A DNA stretch of 64,000 bases, taken from Achromobacter sp. ASV32 (GTDB taxonomy: Bacteria > Pseudomonadota > Gammaproteobacteria > Burkholderiales > Burkholderiaceae_B). The stretch spans positions 1-64,000 of the forward strand of contig NZ_JAELTJ010000008.1 in assembly GCF_016428805.1 (NCBI RefSeq), read 5' to 3'. Made by a program: the position numbers and the translations under genes. The notes beneath the pieces are model-generated. The model worked only from the letters and a program-made list of their open reading frames with translations. It did not search any database and had not been told where the DNA came from. This document shows, in pieces, positions 29,815-37,570 of this stretch (positions within the stretch are counted from its first letter, which is position 1; each line of letters begins with the position of its first letter).

Positions 29815-29842
29815 GGTAACCCTTGGGCAACCAAGGGTTATC
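29815..29842. promoter_or_regulatory. Inverted repeat upstream of livJ, related to the putA palindrome
   Basis: TAACCCTTGG (29817-29826), loop GCAA, CCAAGGGTTA (29831-29840): a 10-bp perfect stem starting 14 bases after the putA stop. It could act as a putA terminator, but no T-run follows. The shared AACCC...GGGTTA arms and its position 17 bases before GGTTGCA, versus 16 bases at putA, argue for a shared operator. Confidence 0.55.
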
Positions 29843-29857
29843 TCCAATATCTCGTGA

Positions 29858-29864
29858 GGTTGCA
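29858..29864 (+). promoter_or_regulatory. Putative PutA operator half-site at livJ
   Basis: GGTTGCA, 127 bases before the livJ start, matches the box at 25887 and the GTTGCA core bound by PutA. Here only one strand has the motif (GGTTGCACTG). Confidence 0.5.
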
Positions 29865-29991
29865 CTGGAAGCAAAATCCGGTCGCACCTGAAGTTCGATT
29901 GCGCCAACCCGGCAATCGGATTCAAACAGAAGAACCCGGCCCACAAGCTCGGGTATAACAAAGCCTCATCCGACATACCGGAGGATACCCA

Positions 29992-31137
29992 ATGAAGTTT
30001 CGCACCACTTTGAAGCTTGTCGCAGCCGGCATCGCTGCCACCAGCATGGCCACCGCCGCGCAGGCCGCCGACATCAAGTTCGGTTTCGCCGCACCGCTGA
30101 CCGGTCCCCAGTCGCACTACGGCGAGGACATGCAGAACGGTCTGAACCTGGCGCTGGAAGAAGCCAACAAGAAGGGCATCAAGATCGACGGCCAGCCCGC
30201 CAAGTTCGTGCTGGTGTCGCGCGACGACCAGGCCGACCCGCGCGTGGGCGTGCAGGTCGCGCAGCAACTGGTCGACGAGAACGTCGTCGGCATCCTGGGC
30301 CACTTCAATTCGGGCACCACGATCCCCGCGTCGCGCGTCTACCATGAAGCCGGCCTGCCGCAGATCGCCATGGCCACGTCGCCCGAATACACCAAGCAGG
30401 GCTACGAAACCACGTTCCGTATGATGACCAGCGACACCCAGCAGGGCGCCGCGGTCGGCAAGTTCATGGTGCAAAGCCTGAAGGCCAAGAAGGTCGCGAT
30501 CATCGACGACCGTACCGCCTACGGCCAAGGCCTGGCGGACGAGGTCGAGAAGGCCGTCAAGGCCGCTGGCGGCCAGGTGGTGCGTCGCGAGTACACGACC
30601 GACAAGGCCAACGACTTCACGGCCATCCTGACCAACATCAAGGGCTCGGCGCCCGACGCCATCTTCTACGGCGGCCTGGATGCGCAGTCCGGCCCGATGA
30701 AGCGCCAATTGGCCACGCTGGGCCTGAAGTCGCCGCTGGTCTCGGGTGAAATGACCCGCAGCGACACCTTCATCAAGCTGGCCGGCGATGCCGCCGACGG
30801 CACCTTCGCCTCGCTGGCCGGCGTGCCGCTGGACAAGATGGCCGCGGGCAAGGATTTCGAGCAGCGCTATCAGGCCCGCTTCAAGAAGGCCCCCGGCGTC
30901 TACGCGCCCTACGCCTATGATGGCGCCTGGAACATGATCAGCGCCATCGAAGCCGCCGGCTCGGCCAAGCCCGAGAAGTACCTGCCGGAACTGGCCAAGC
31001 TGAACCGCAAGGGCGCCACCAGCGAACACATCGCCTACGACAAGAACGGCGATCTGAAGGAAATCTCGGTCACCATCTACGAAGTCAAGAACGGCAAGTG
31101 GGAGATGGTTGAGACGATGGTCAGCCAGGCCAACTAA
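29992..31137 (+). CDS. livJ: Branched-chain-type amino-acid ABC transporter, periplasmic binding protein
   Basis: Secreted solute-binding protein of 381 aa, hydrophobic amino-acid transporter (HAAT) family. Signal peptide 1-25 (ending TAAQA-A). The mature start IKFGFAAPLTGPQSHYGEDM is the family signature, followed by ILGHFNSGTTIPASRVY and IDDRTAYGQGLADEV. ATG 29992 has GGAGGA 8 bases upstream. It is first in the livJHMGF operon. The substrate is probably Leu/Ile/Val, but HAAT systems can also take proline, GABA or urea; the neighbouring putA and the shared upstream elements make proline a reasonable alternative. An intrinsic terminator separates it from livH. Confidence 0.93.
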   Translation: MKFRTTLKLVAAGIAATSMATAAQAADIKFGFAAPLTGPQSHYGEDMQNGLNLALEEANKKGIKIDGQPAKFVLVSRDDQADPRVGVQVAQQLVDENVVGILGHFNSGTTIPASRVYHEAGLPQIAMATSPEYTKQGYETTFRMMTSDTQQGAAVGKFMVQSLKAKKVAIIDDRTAYGQGLADEVEKAVKAAGGQVVRREYTTDKANDFTAILTNIKGSAPDAIFYGGLDAQSGPMKRQLATLGLKSPLVSGEMTRSDTFIKLAGDAADGTFASLAGVPLDKMAAGKDFEQRYQARFKKAPGVYAPYAYDGAWNMISAIEAAGSAKPEKYLPELAKLNRKGATSEHIAYDKNGDLKEISVTIYEVKNGKWEMVETMVSQAN

Positions 31138-31245
31138 GGCGGCAGCACCGGGCCAGGACGCGGCGCCGCCGCGCCTGGCCATCGACACCCGCCCGCACCG
31201 CCGGGTGCGGGGGCGCGCCACCCGGTGGCCGCCCTGCGGGTGCGC

Positions 31246-31270
31246 CGCGCGCGATGTGCGCGCGTTTTTT
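31246..31270 (+). terminator. Intrinsic terminator/attenuator between livJ and livH
   Basis: A 7-bp G+C stem (CGCGCGC / GCGCGCG, loop GATGT) followed by six T residues, ending 22 bases before livH. A second hairpin (31192-31211) precedes it. Partial termination here would give more binding protein than permease. Confidence 0.8.
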
Positions 31271-31292
31271 CCAGGCTTATTCTGCGGCCCCT

Positions 31293-32222
31293 ATGGATAT
31301 CTTCATTCAACAACTGATTAACGGCGTCACGCTAGGCAGCGTGTACGCCCTGGTCGCCCTTGGCTACACCATGGTGTACGGCATCATCGGGCTGATCAAT
31401 TTCGCGCATGGCGATGTCGTCATGATCGGCGCGATGGCGGCGACGACGATCGCCATTTCGCTGGTGGGCGGCGACCCCTCCGCGTCCGCGTTCGTGGTGC
31501 TGGGCCTGGGCCTGCTGGTGTCCGTGCCGCTGTGCATGGCGGTCGGCTGGACGGCCGAACGCGTGGCCTACCGGCCGCTGCGCCGCGCCCCGCGCCTGGC
31601 TGCCCTGATCACCGCCATCGGCGTGTCGATCATCCTGCAGAACGTGGCGATGATGGGCTGGGGCCGCAATTATCTGAATTTCCCGCAGGTGCTGACGCCG
31701 CAGGTGTTCGAGATCTTCGGCGCCCGCATGAGCACGCTGCAGATCGCGATCGTCGCCATTGCCGCGCTGATCATGGGCGGGCTGCTGGCGGTGGTGCACA
31801 AGACCCGCCTGGGTACCGCGATGCGCGCTACCGCGCAGAACCGCGAAGTGGCCGGCCTGATGGGCGTGAACATCAACACCGTGATTTCGGCGGCGTTCCT
31901 GATCGGTTCGGCCCTGGCCGCCGTGGCGGGCATGATGGTCGCCACCTATTACGGCGTGTCGCAGTACACGATGGGCTTCATGCTGGGCCTGAAGGCCTTC
32001 ACGGCCGCGGTGCTGGGCGGCATCGGCAACCTGGTCGGCGCGATGGCCGGCGGCCTGCTGCTGGGTATCATCGAATCGCTGGGCGCCGGCTACATCGGCG
32101 ACCTGACCGGCGGCTTTCTGGGCAGCCACTACCAGGACGTGTTCGCGTTCTTCGTGCTGGTGCTGGTGCTGATCTTCCGTCCGTCCGGCCTGCTGGGCGA
32201 GCGCGTGGGAGACCGGGCATGA
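31293..32222 (+). CDS. livH: Branched-chain-type amino-acid ABC transporter permease LivH
   Basis: Inner-membrane permease of 309 aa. The N-terminal signature INGVTLGSVYALVALGYTMV and the cytoplasmic loop LGTAMRATAQNREVAGLMGV (coupling to the ATPases) are typical of LivH/BraD. About eight TM helices. ATG 31293 (MDIFIQQ) is the homologous start; an in-frame start at 31254 would lie inside the terminator. It overlaps livM by 4 bases (ATGA). Confidence 0.94.
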   Translation: MDIFIQQLINGVTLGSVYALVALGYTMVYGIIGLINFAHGDVVMIGAMAATTIAISLVGGDPSASAFVVLGLGLLVSVPLCMAVGWTAERVAYRPLRRAPRLAALITAIGVSIILQNVAMMGWGRNYLNFPQVLTPQVFEIFGARMSTLQIAIVAIAALIMGGLLAVVHKTRLGTAMRATAQNREVAGLMGVNINTVISAAFLIGSALAAVAGMMVATYYGVSQYTMGFMLGLKAFTAAVLGGIGNLVGAMAGGLLLGIIESLGAGYIGDLTGGFLGSHYQDVFAFFVLVLVLIFRPSGLLGERVGDRA

Positions 32223-33307
32223 GCGGCGCCATGAAGAACAGCGGGTTGTCGACCCGCAATCTGATCGGCATCGCGCTGATCGGTATCGTACTGGCGGTGC
32301 TGCCGTTCGTGATCGGCATGGCCGGCCAGAGCTGGGTCCGCATCCTGAATTTCGCGCTGCTGTACGTGATGCTGTCGCTGGGCCTGAACATCGTGGTGGG
32401 TTTTGCCGGCCTGCTCGATCTGGGCTACATCGCGTTCTACGCCGTGGGCGCCTACACCTGGGCGCTGCTGGCCTCGCCGCACTTCGGCCTGCACCTGCCG
32501 TTCTGGGCGATCCTGCCGATCGCGCTGGCGGTGGCGTGCCTGTTCGGGGTGCTGCTGGGGGCGCCCACGCTGAAATTGCGGGGCGACTACCTGGCGATCG
32601 TGACGTTGGGCTTTGGCGAGATCATCCGCATCTTCCTGAACAACCTGAATGCGCCGGTCAACATCACCAACGGGCCGCAGGGCATCAACCGCATCGATAC
32701 CTTCAAGGTGGGCGAGTTCGCGTTCGGCCGCACGGAAAGCCTGTTGGGCATCCGGGTGACTGGGCCCGAGAAGTACTACTACCTGCTGCTGGCGTTGACG
32801 CTCATCATCATTCTTGTGTGCGTGCGCCTGCAGAATTCGCGCATCGGCCGCGCCTGGGAAGCGATCCGCGAGGACGAGATCGCGGCCAAGGCCATGGGCA
32901 TCAACACCCGCAACATCAAGCTGCTGGCCTTCGCCATGGGTGCGTCGTTCGGCGGCGTGGCGGGTGCGCTGTTCGCGTCGATGCAGGGCTTTGTCAGCCC
33001 CGAGAGCTTCTCGCTGATGGAATCCATTTCCATCCTGTGCATGGTGGTGCTGGGCGGTATGGGCCACATTCCCGGGGTGATCCTGGGCGCCCTGATCCTG
33101 GCCGCGCTGCCCGAGTTCCTGCGGGCGGTGGTCGAGCCGGTGCAGCAGATGCTGTTCGGCGCCGTGGTGCTGGATCCCGAAGGCATCCGCATGTTGCTGT
33201 TCGGCCTGGCCATGGTGTGCGTCATGCTGTTCCGTCCCGCGGGCCTGTGGCCGTCGGCCGTGCGCAAGCGCGAGCTGGCCACCAAGACCCAAGGAGGGGC
33301 GGCATGA
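32219..33307 (+). CDS. livM: Branched-chain-type amino-acid ABC transporter permease LivM
   Basis: Second permease, 362 aa, with LNIVVGFAGLLDLGYIAFYA and RIGRAWEAIREDEIAAKAMG, both characteristic of LivM/BraE. Its ATG overlaps the livH stop, and its TGA overlaps the livG start. The C-terminus (LFGLAMVCVMLFRPAGLWPS) is the usual LivM ending. ATG 32231 is an alternative start. Confidence 0.94.
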   Translation: MSGAMKNSGLSTRNLIGIALIGIVLAVLPFVIGMAGQSWVRILNFALLYVMLSLGLNIVVGFAGLLDLGYIAFYAVGAYTWALLASPHFGLHLPFWAILPIALAVACLFGVLLGAPTLKLRGDYLAIVTLGFGEIIRIFLNNLNAPVNITNGPQGINRIDTFKVGEFAFGRTESLLGIRVTGPEKYYYLLLALTLIIILVCVRLQNSRIGRAWEAIREDEIAAKAMGINTRNIKLLAFAMGASFGGVAGALFASMQGFVSPESFSLMESISILCMVVLGGMGHIPGVILGALILAALPEFLRAVVEPVQQMLFGAVVLDPEGIRMLLFGLAMVCVMLFRPAGLWPSAVRKRELATKTQGGAA

Positions 33308-34104
33308 GCAAACTGTTGCAAGCCCAGGGACTGGGCAAACGCTTCGGCGGCCTGCAAGCCTTGTCCGACGTCAGCTTCGATATCGAGCAGGGCGAGATCT
33401 ACGGCCTGATCGGCCCGAACGGCGCGGGCAAGACCACGCTGTTCAACGTGCTGACCGGCCTGTACATCCCGGAAGACGGTGCGTGCACCTTCAACGGCCA
33501 GTCGATGTCGGGCAAGAAGCCGCACGAAGTGGCGCACGCGGGCCTGGCGCGCACCTTCCAGAACATCCGCCTGTTCGCCAACCTGAGCGCGATCGAGAAC
33601 GTGATGATCGGCCGCCACGTGCGTACCCGCGCGGGCGTGCTCGGCGCCGTGTTCCGTACGCCGGGCGCACGCGCCGAAGAGGCTGCCATCGAGGCGCGCG
33701 CCCAGGAATTGCTGGACTACGTGGGCATTGGTCATCGCGCCAACGACGTGGCGCGCTCATTGCCCTACGGCGACCAGCGCCGCCTGGAAATCGCGCGGGC
33801 GCTGGCCACCGATCCCAAGCTGCTGGCGCTGGATGAGCCGGCCGCCGGTATGAACGCGTCGGAAACGGTGGTGCTGCGCAAGCTGATCGAAAAGATCCGC
33901 GGCGATGGCGTGACCGTGCTGCTGATCGAGCATGACATGAAGCTGGTCATGGGCCTGTGCGATCGCGTGCTGGTGCTGGAGTACGGCAAGGTGCTGGCCA
34001 TGGGCAAACCCGCCCAGGTCCAGCGCGATCCCAAGGTCATTGAAGCGTATCTGGGCGCGGGCGCCGCCCAGGATCCGCTGATTCATCAGGAGCGCCAGGC
34101 ATGA
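33304..34104 (+). CDS. livG: Branched-chain-type amino-acid ABC transporter ATPase LivG
   Basis: Cytoplasmic ATPase of 266 aa. Walker A GPNGAGKTT, Q-loop context LARTFQNIRLF, Walker B LLALDEPAAGMN and H-loop LLIEHDMKLVM are present. The signature region reads LPYGDQRRLEIARAL, i.e. the YGDQRR variant normal for LivG instead of LSGGQ. Overlaps both neighbours by 4 bases. Confidence 0.95.
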   Translation: MSKLLQAQGLGKRFGGLQALSDVSFDIEQGEIYGLIGPNGAGKTTLFNVLTGLYIPEDGACTFNGQSMSGKKPHEVAHAGLARTFQNIRLFANLSAIENVMIGRHVRTRAGVLGAVFRTPGARAEEAAIEARAQELLDYVGIGHRANDVARSLPYGDQRRLEIARALATDPKLLALDEPAAGMNASETVVLRKLIEKIRGDGVTVLLIEHDMKLVMGLCDRVLVLEYGKVLAMGKPAQVQRDPKVIEAYLGAGAAQDPLIHQERQA

Positions 34105-34844
34105 CGGCAGCAACTCAACCCCTACTGGAATTGCGCGGCCTGCAGGTCGCGTACGGTGGCATCCGTGCGGTGCGCGGCATCGACCTGCGCGTGGACGAGG
34201 GCGAACTGGTCTGCCTGATCGGCGCCAACGGCGCCGGCAAGAGCACGACCCTGCGCGCCATCTGCGGCCTGGTGCCGCTGGCCGGCGGCGAAGTGGTCTA
34301 CGGCGGCAAGTCCATCGGTGGCCAGAAGTCGCACGAGCTGGTGCGCCAGGGCCTGGTCATGGTGCCGGAAGGCCGTGGCATCTTCGGCCAGTTGACTATC
34401 GAGGAAAACCTGGCGATGGGCGCATACATCCGCCGCGATGCCGCGCAGGTGCGCCAGGATACGGATCGCGTGTTCACGCTGTTTCCGCGCCTGGCCGAGC
34501 GCCGCAAGCAGGCGGCCGGCACCTTGTCGGGTGGCGAGCAGCAGATGGTGGCCATGGGCCGCGCCATGATCGCGCGTCCCAAGCTGCTGTTGCTGGATGA
34601 GCCATCCATGGGCCTGGCGCCGCTGATGGTCGAGAAGGTCTTCGAGGTGGTGCGCACCATCGCCAGCGAAGGCGTGACGATCCTGCTCATCGAGCAGAAC
34701 GCCCGCCTGGCGCTGGAAAACAGCCACCGCGGCTACGTGATGGAGTCCGGCGAGATCACGCTGTCGGGCCCGGCCAGCGACATGCTGCATGATCCGAAAG
34801 TGCGCGCAGCCTATCTCGGCGAGGTCGAAGAGGAGGGGGCGTAA
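34101..34844 (+). CDS. livF: Branched-chain-type amino-acid ABC transporter ATPase LivF
   Basis: Second ATPase, 247 aa. Walker A GANGAGKST, MVPEGRGIFGQLTIEENL (LivF signature), LSGGEQQMVAMGRAM, Walker B LLLLDEPSMGL and IEQNARLAL are present. It heterodimerises with LivG and closes the operon, followed by a strong terminator. Confidence 0.95.
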   Translation: MTAATQPLLELRGLQVAYGGIRAVRGIDLRVDEGELVCLIGANGAGKSTTLRAICGLVPLAGGEVVYGGKSIGGQKSHELVRQGLVMVPEGRGIFGQLTIEENLAMGAYIRRDAAQVRQDTDRVFTLFPRLAERRKQAAGTLSGGEQQMVAMGRAMIARPKLLLLDEPSMGLAPLMVEKVFEVVRTIASEGVTILLIEQNARLALENSHRGYVMESGEITLSGPASDMLHDPKVRAAYLGEVEEEGA

Positions 34845-34929
34845 GCCCCCGCGCCGCGCACGGTACGCCCGTTGCCCGCTGACGAGGCAGCCGCGCCCAG
34901 GGGCGGCTGTTTCGGCGCGGCCAATGCAC

Positions 34930-34957
34930 AAAGCCCGGCTCAGGCCGGGCTTTTTTT
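34930..34957. terminator. Bidirectional terminator between livF and the MFS gene
   Basis: A 10-bp stem (AAAGCCCGGC / GCCGGGCTTT, loop TCAG) followed by further T residues (TTTTTTT in all). It lies between convergent genes. Confidence 0.9.
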
Positions 34958-34972
34958 CATGCCTGGCGTCGG

Positions 34973-36256
34973 TTACGCGGGCTGGGCCACGACCCGTTCA
35001 CGCCCGATCAGCAGCGCGATGACCGCGGCGATCAAGCCGGTGGCGCCGGCGGCCACGAAAGCCATCAGGTAGCTGCCTTGCGATTCACGCACCACGCCTG
35101 CCATCCAGGCGGCGCTGGCCGCACCCAGTTGGTGGCCGGCGACGATCCAGCCGAAGACGATCGGCGCTTCGCGGTCGCCGAAGGCCTCGGTTGCCAGGCG
35201 CAGGGTCGGTGGCACCGTGGCGATCCAGTCCAGGCCAAAGAACACCGCGAAAATCGCCAGACCGTAGAACGAGAAGTCCGAGTACGGCAGGTAGATCAGC
35301 GCCACGCCACGCAGGGCGTAATACACGAACAGCAGCTTGCGCGGATCGTAGCGGTCGGTGAGCCAGCCGGACGCGGTGGTGCCGAACAGGTCGAAGATGC
35401 CCATGATCGCCAGCAGGCCGGCCGCCTGCACTTCGGGCATGCCGTGGTCGCCGCAAAGCGCGATCAGGTGGGTGCCGACCAGGCCGTTGGTGGTGAAGCC
35501 GCAGATGAAGAAGGTCGCGAACAGGAACCAGAAGGTGCGGGTCTTGGCGGCGCGGGCCAGGGCGCCGAAGGTGGCGGCCAGCATGCCGGTGCGCGGCGCG
35601 GCGGGGGCGGGTGGCGCATGCGGATCGCTGCCGAACGGCACCAGGCCGACGCTGGCGGGACGGTCGGGCACCAGCCACCATGCCAGCGGCACCAGCGCGG
35701 CGGCGGCGCCGGCAACCGTCCACACCACCCGGGTCCAGTCGCCGGACGAGGCCAGCGCGGCCAGGACAGGCAGGAAGATCAGCGTGCCGGTGGCGGTGCT
35801 GGCAGTCAACAGGCCCATCATCAGGCCGCGGTGCTTGGTGAACCAGCGGTTGACCACCGTGGCGCCCATGACCACGGCGACGGCGCCCGAGCCGATGCCT
35901 GAAAACACACCCCAGGTCATCAGCAGATGCCACGGCTGCGTCATGTAGGCGCTGACCGCGCTGGACGCGGCCATCAACGACAGCGACACGATCAGCACGC
36001 GGCGCAGGCCAAAACGCTCCATGGCGGCCGCCGCGAATGGGCCGACCAGGCCGTACAGGAAAATGCCGACGGCGGCGGCGAACGAGGTCGTGCTGCGGTT
36101 CCAGCCAAAATTCTCTTCCAGCGGCACCAGCAGCACGCTGGGCGAGGAGCGCAGGCCGGCCGACACCAGCAGAGCCAGGAAGACCACCGCGACTACGACA
36201 AAGGCGTACTTTTGCCCGGCTCGGCGGAAGGGGATGGGTGGTTGGGCTATACTCAT
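34973..36256 (-). CDS. MFS transporter
   Basis: Twelve-TM major facilitator protein, 427 aa, with the loop 2-3-like motif AAAMERFGLRRVL and a repeated counterpart SGWLTDRYDPRKLLF between TM8 and TM9. It resembles oxalate/formate-antiporter or monocarboxylate-type MFS carriers (N-terminal SAGLRSSPSVLLVPLEENFGW), but the substrate is not determinable. It is divergent from a tetR gene and its ATG directly abuts the shared operator. A -10-like TAATAC ends only 15 bases before the ATG and no Shine-Dalgarno is present, so the leader would be very short. The operator layout implies repression by the TetR neighbour. Confidence 0.9.
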   Translation of the reverse strand: MSIAQPPIPFRRAGQKYAFVVVAVVFLALLVSAGLRSSPSVLLVPLEENFGWNRSTTSFAAAVGIFLYGLVGPFAAAAMERFGLRRVLIVSLSLMAASSAVSAYMTQPWHLLMTWGVFSGIGSGAVAVVMGATVVNRWFTKHRGLMMGLLTASTATGTLIFLPVLAALASSGDWTRVVWTVAGAAAALVPLAWWLVPDRPASVGLVPFGSDPHAPPAPAAPRTGMLAATFGALARAAKTRTFWFLFATFFICGFTTNGLVGTHLIALCGDHGMPEVQAAGLLAIMGIFDLFGTTASGWLTDRYDPRKLLFVYYALRGVALIYLPYSDFSFYGLAIFAVFFGLDWIATVPPTLRLATEAFGDREAPIVFGWIVAGHQLGAASAAWMAGVVRESQGSYLMAFVAAGATGLIAAVIALLIGRERVVAQPA

Positions 36257-36309
36257 GTTACTGACCGGTACGTATTAAGGTTTGCGAATAGTACGTACTG
36301 GTCAGTAAC
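36257..36309. promoter_or_regulatory. Inverted-repeat operator between MFS and tetR
   Basis: Left arm GTTACTGACCGGTACGTA (36257-36274) and right arm TACGTACTGGTCAGTAAC (36292-36309) are inverted repeats matching at 17 of 18 positions, 17 bases apart. Each arm is itself partly symmetric (TACTG...CAGTA), so two TetR-dimer sites on the same helix face are likely. The left arm touches the MFS start codon. Confidence 0.8.
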
Positions 36310-36387
36310 ATCGTCAAGCATTATTTTTGACGACCCTGTTTTCAGGGCGGCGGGCACTGCCGGCCCGCTTCAGTAAGGAGTCTTCGC

Positions 36388-37011
36388 ATGGCCAATAAAT
36401 CCGATGCAGCGGGCAAGGCGCCCGCTGCAGCCTCCCCGGCTAAGCCGCTGCTTGCGGCCGACCGCATCCGCAAGACCGCGCGCGAAATGTTCTACCGCGA
36501 CGGCATCCGGGCGGTGGGGGTCGACGCCATCGTCAATCAGGCTGGCGTCACCAAGCCCAGCCTGTACCGCAGTTTTTCATCCAAGGACGAGTTGGCCGCG
36601 GCCTACCTGCGCGACTACGACGCCGAGTTCTGGGGGCGTTTCAACGCGGCCTGCGACGCCCATCCGGGAGATCCGCAGGCGCAACTGCGTGCCTATCTGT
36701 CCGGGTTGAGCGTGCGCGCGGTGCAAAACGGCTACCGCGGCTGCGGCCTGACCAACGCGGCGGTGGAGTACCCCGAGGCCGGTCACCCCGCACGGGTGGT
36801 CGCGGTCGAACATAAGCTCGAGTTGCGCCGCCGCCTGGCGGCCATGGCGGCCGAGATGGGCGCGCCGGACCCCGACGCGCTGGGCGACGGCCTGCTGCTG
36901 CTGATCGAAGGGGCGTTCGTGTCCAGCCAGCTGTTTGGCGAGGGCGGGCCCGCGGGCCGGGTCGCGGATATGGCCGACAAGCTGATCGCCGCGCACTTGG
37001 GGTGCCGGTAG
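36388..37011 (+). CDS. TetR-family regulator
   Basis: Regulator of 207 aa. The N-terminal helix-turn-helix is at ~25-70 (TAREMFYRDGIRAVGVDAIV, GVTKPSLYRSFSSKDEL), followed by a ligand-binding alpha domain with NGYRGCGLTNAAVEYP. A ~20-residue Ala/Lys-rich tail precedes the HTH. TAAGGAG lies 8 bases before ATG 36388. It probably represses the divergent MFS gene and itself through the operator at 36257-36309. Ligand unknown. Confidence 0.93.
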   Translation: MANKSDAAGKAPAAASPAKPLLAADRIRKTAREMFYRDGIRAVGVDAIVNQAGVTKPSLYRSFSSKDELAAAYLRDYDAEFWGRFNAACDAHPGDPQAQLRAYLSGLSVRAVQNGYRGCGLTNAAVEYPEAGHPARVVAVEHKLELRRRLAAMAAEMGAPDPDALGDGLLLLIEGAFVSSQLFGEGGPAGRVADMADKLIAAHLGCR

Positions 37012-37069
37012 CGGTGAGCGGATAGGCTGAGGCGTTCGGTTCCGGATGCCTGGCCAGAAAGGTGCCTAG

Positions 37070-37100
37070 AGGCGGCCGGCTTGGCCGCCTTGTTGTTTTT
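37070..37100 (+). terminator. tetR terminator
   Basis: An 8-bp stem (AGGCGGCC / GGCCGCCT, loop GGCTT) followed by TGTTGTTTTT, 58 bases after the tetR stop. Confidence 0.8.
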
Positions 37101-37270
37101 GCACTGCACAAAAATGGTGCGGGATGTGGTGCCTGTGCACCGTTATGGTGGTGTTTGTACCCATTACGCAACGACAAAAATAGTGCTAGGAAGTTTGCGT
37201 TGCGATGCAGCAAACGCGGGTCTAACATGAAATCGTGTTGTTCCCATCGCGCTTTCTCAAGGAGAGAATC

Positions 37271-37492
37271 ATGAGCGATACCGCGTTGAAAAATGCCCGC
37301 ATGTCGGATGCGCTGGAGCGGTCCCTGATCCGCGAGGCCATCAAGGCGGAAACCCTGTCCGGCCCGTTTTCCCGCATGGGCTGGCGCCGGCTGAAGCTGC
37401 GCCTGGCCAGGCTGGGCGGCGCCGTCGGCGAAGTGCTGCACGACATGGACGCCGGCCGCCGCCAGCATCCGGTCGTCTCCGCCCGCCGTTGA
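37271..37492 (+). CDS. Small basic protein of unknown function
   Basis: Protein of 73 aa starting MSDTALKNARMSDALERSLI. It has a strong ribosome-binding site (AAGGAGAGAATC) before ATG 37271 and is followed by its own terminator, which argues for a real gene. It is Arg-rich, with a probable amphipathic helix (MGWRRLKLRLARLGGAVGEV). No TM, signal or cysteine is present. I do not recognise the family. The 259 bases upstream hold the tetR terminator and some short imperfect repeats (for example GGTGCCTGTGCACC) but no gene. Confidence 0.7.
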   Translation: MSDTALKNARMSDALERSLIREAIKAETLSGPFSRMGWRRLKLRLARLGGAVGEVLHDMDAGRRQHPVVSARR

Positions 37493-37515
37493 ATGCCGGG
37501 CCGGGCCAAAACAAG

Positions 37516-37538
37516 ACGCCAGCGCAAGCTGGCGTTTT
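37516..37538. terminator. Bidirectional terminator between small ORF and mntH
   Basis: An 8-bp stem (ACGCCAGC / GCTGGCGT, loop GCAA) with TTTGCTTT on the right and, on the minus strand, TCTTGTTTT. It lies between convergent genes. Confidence 0.8.
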
Positions 37539-37570
37539 GCTTTGGCTGACGCGGGCTGGGCCGCGGGGGA

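Noticed and set aside
29815-29842. The inverted repeat after putA considered only as its terminator
   Set aside because: It lacks a T-run and shares sequence and spacing with the putA upstream palindrome, so a regulatory reading is preferred; a dual role cannot be excluded.
31192-31211. First hairpin after livJ considered as a REP-type repeat element
   Set aside because: Only one copy of this sequence was noticed in the window; it is better read as part of the livJ 3-prime end structure.
26947-31221. A 1424-residue minus-strand open frame opposite putA and livJ
   Set aside because: It spans two well-identified genes and their regulatory gap; composition is shadow-like.
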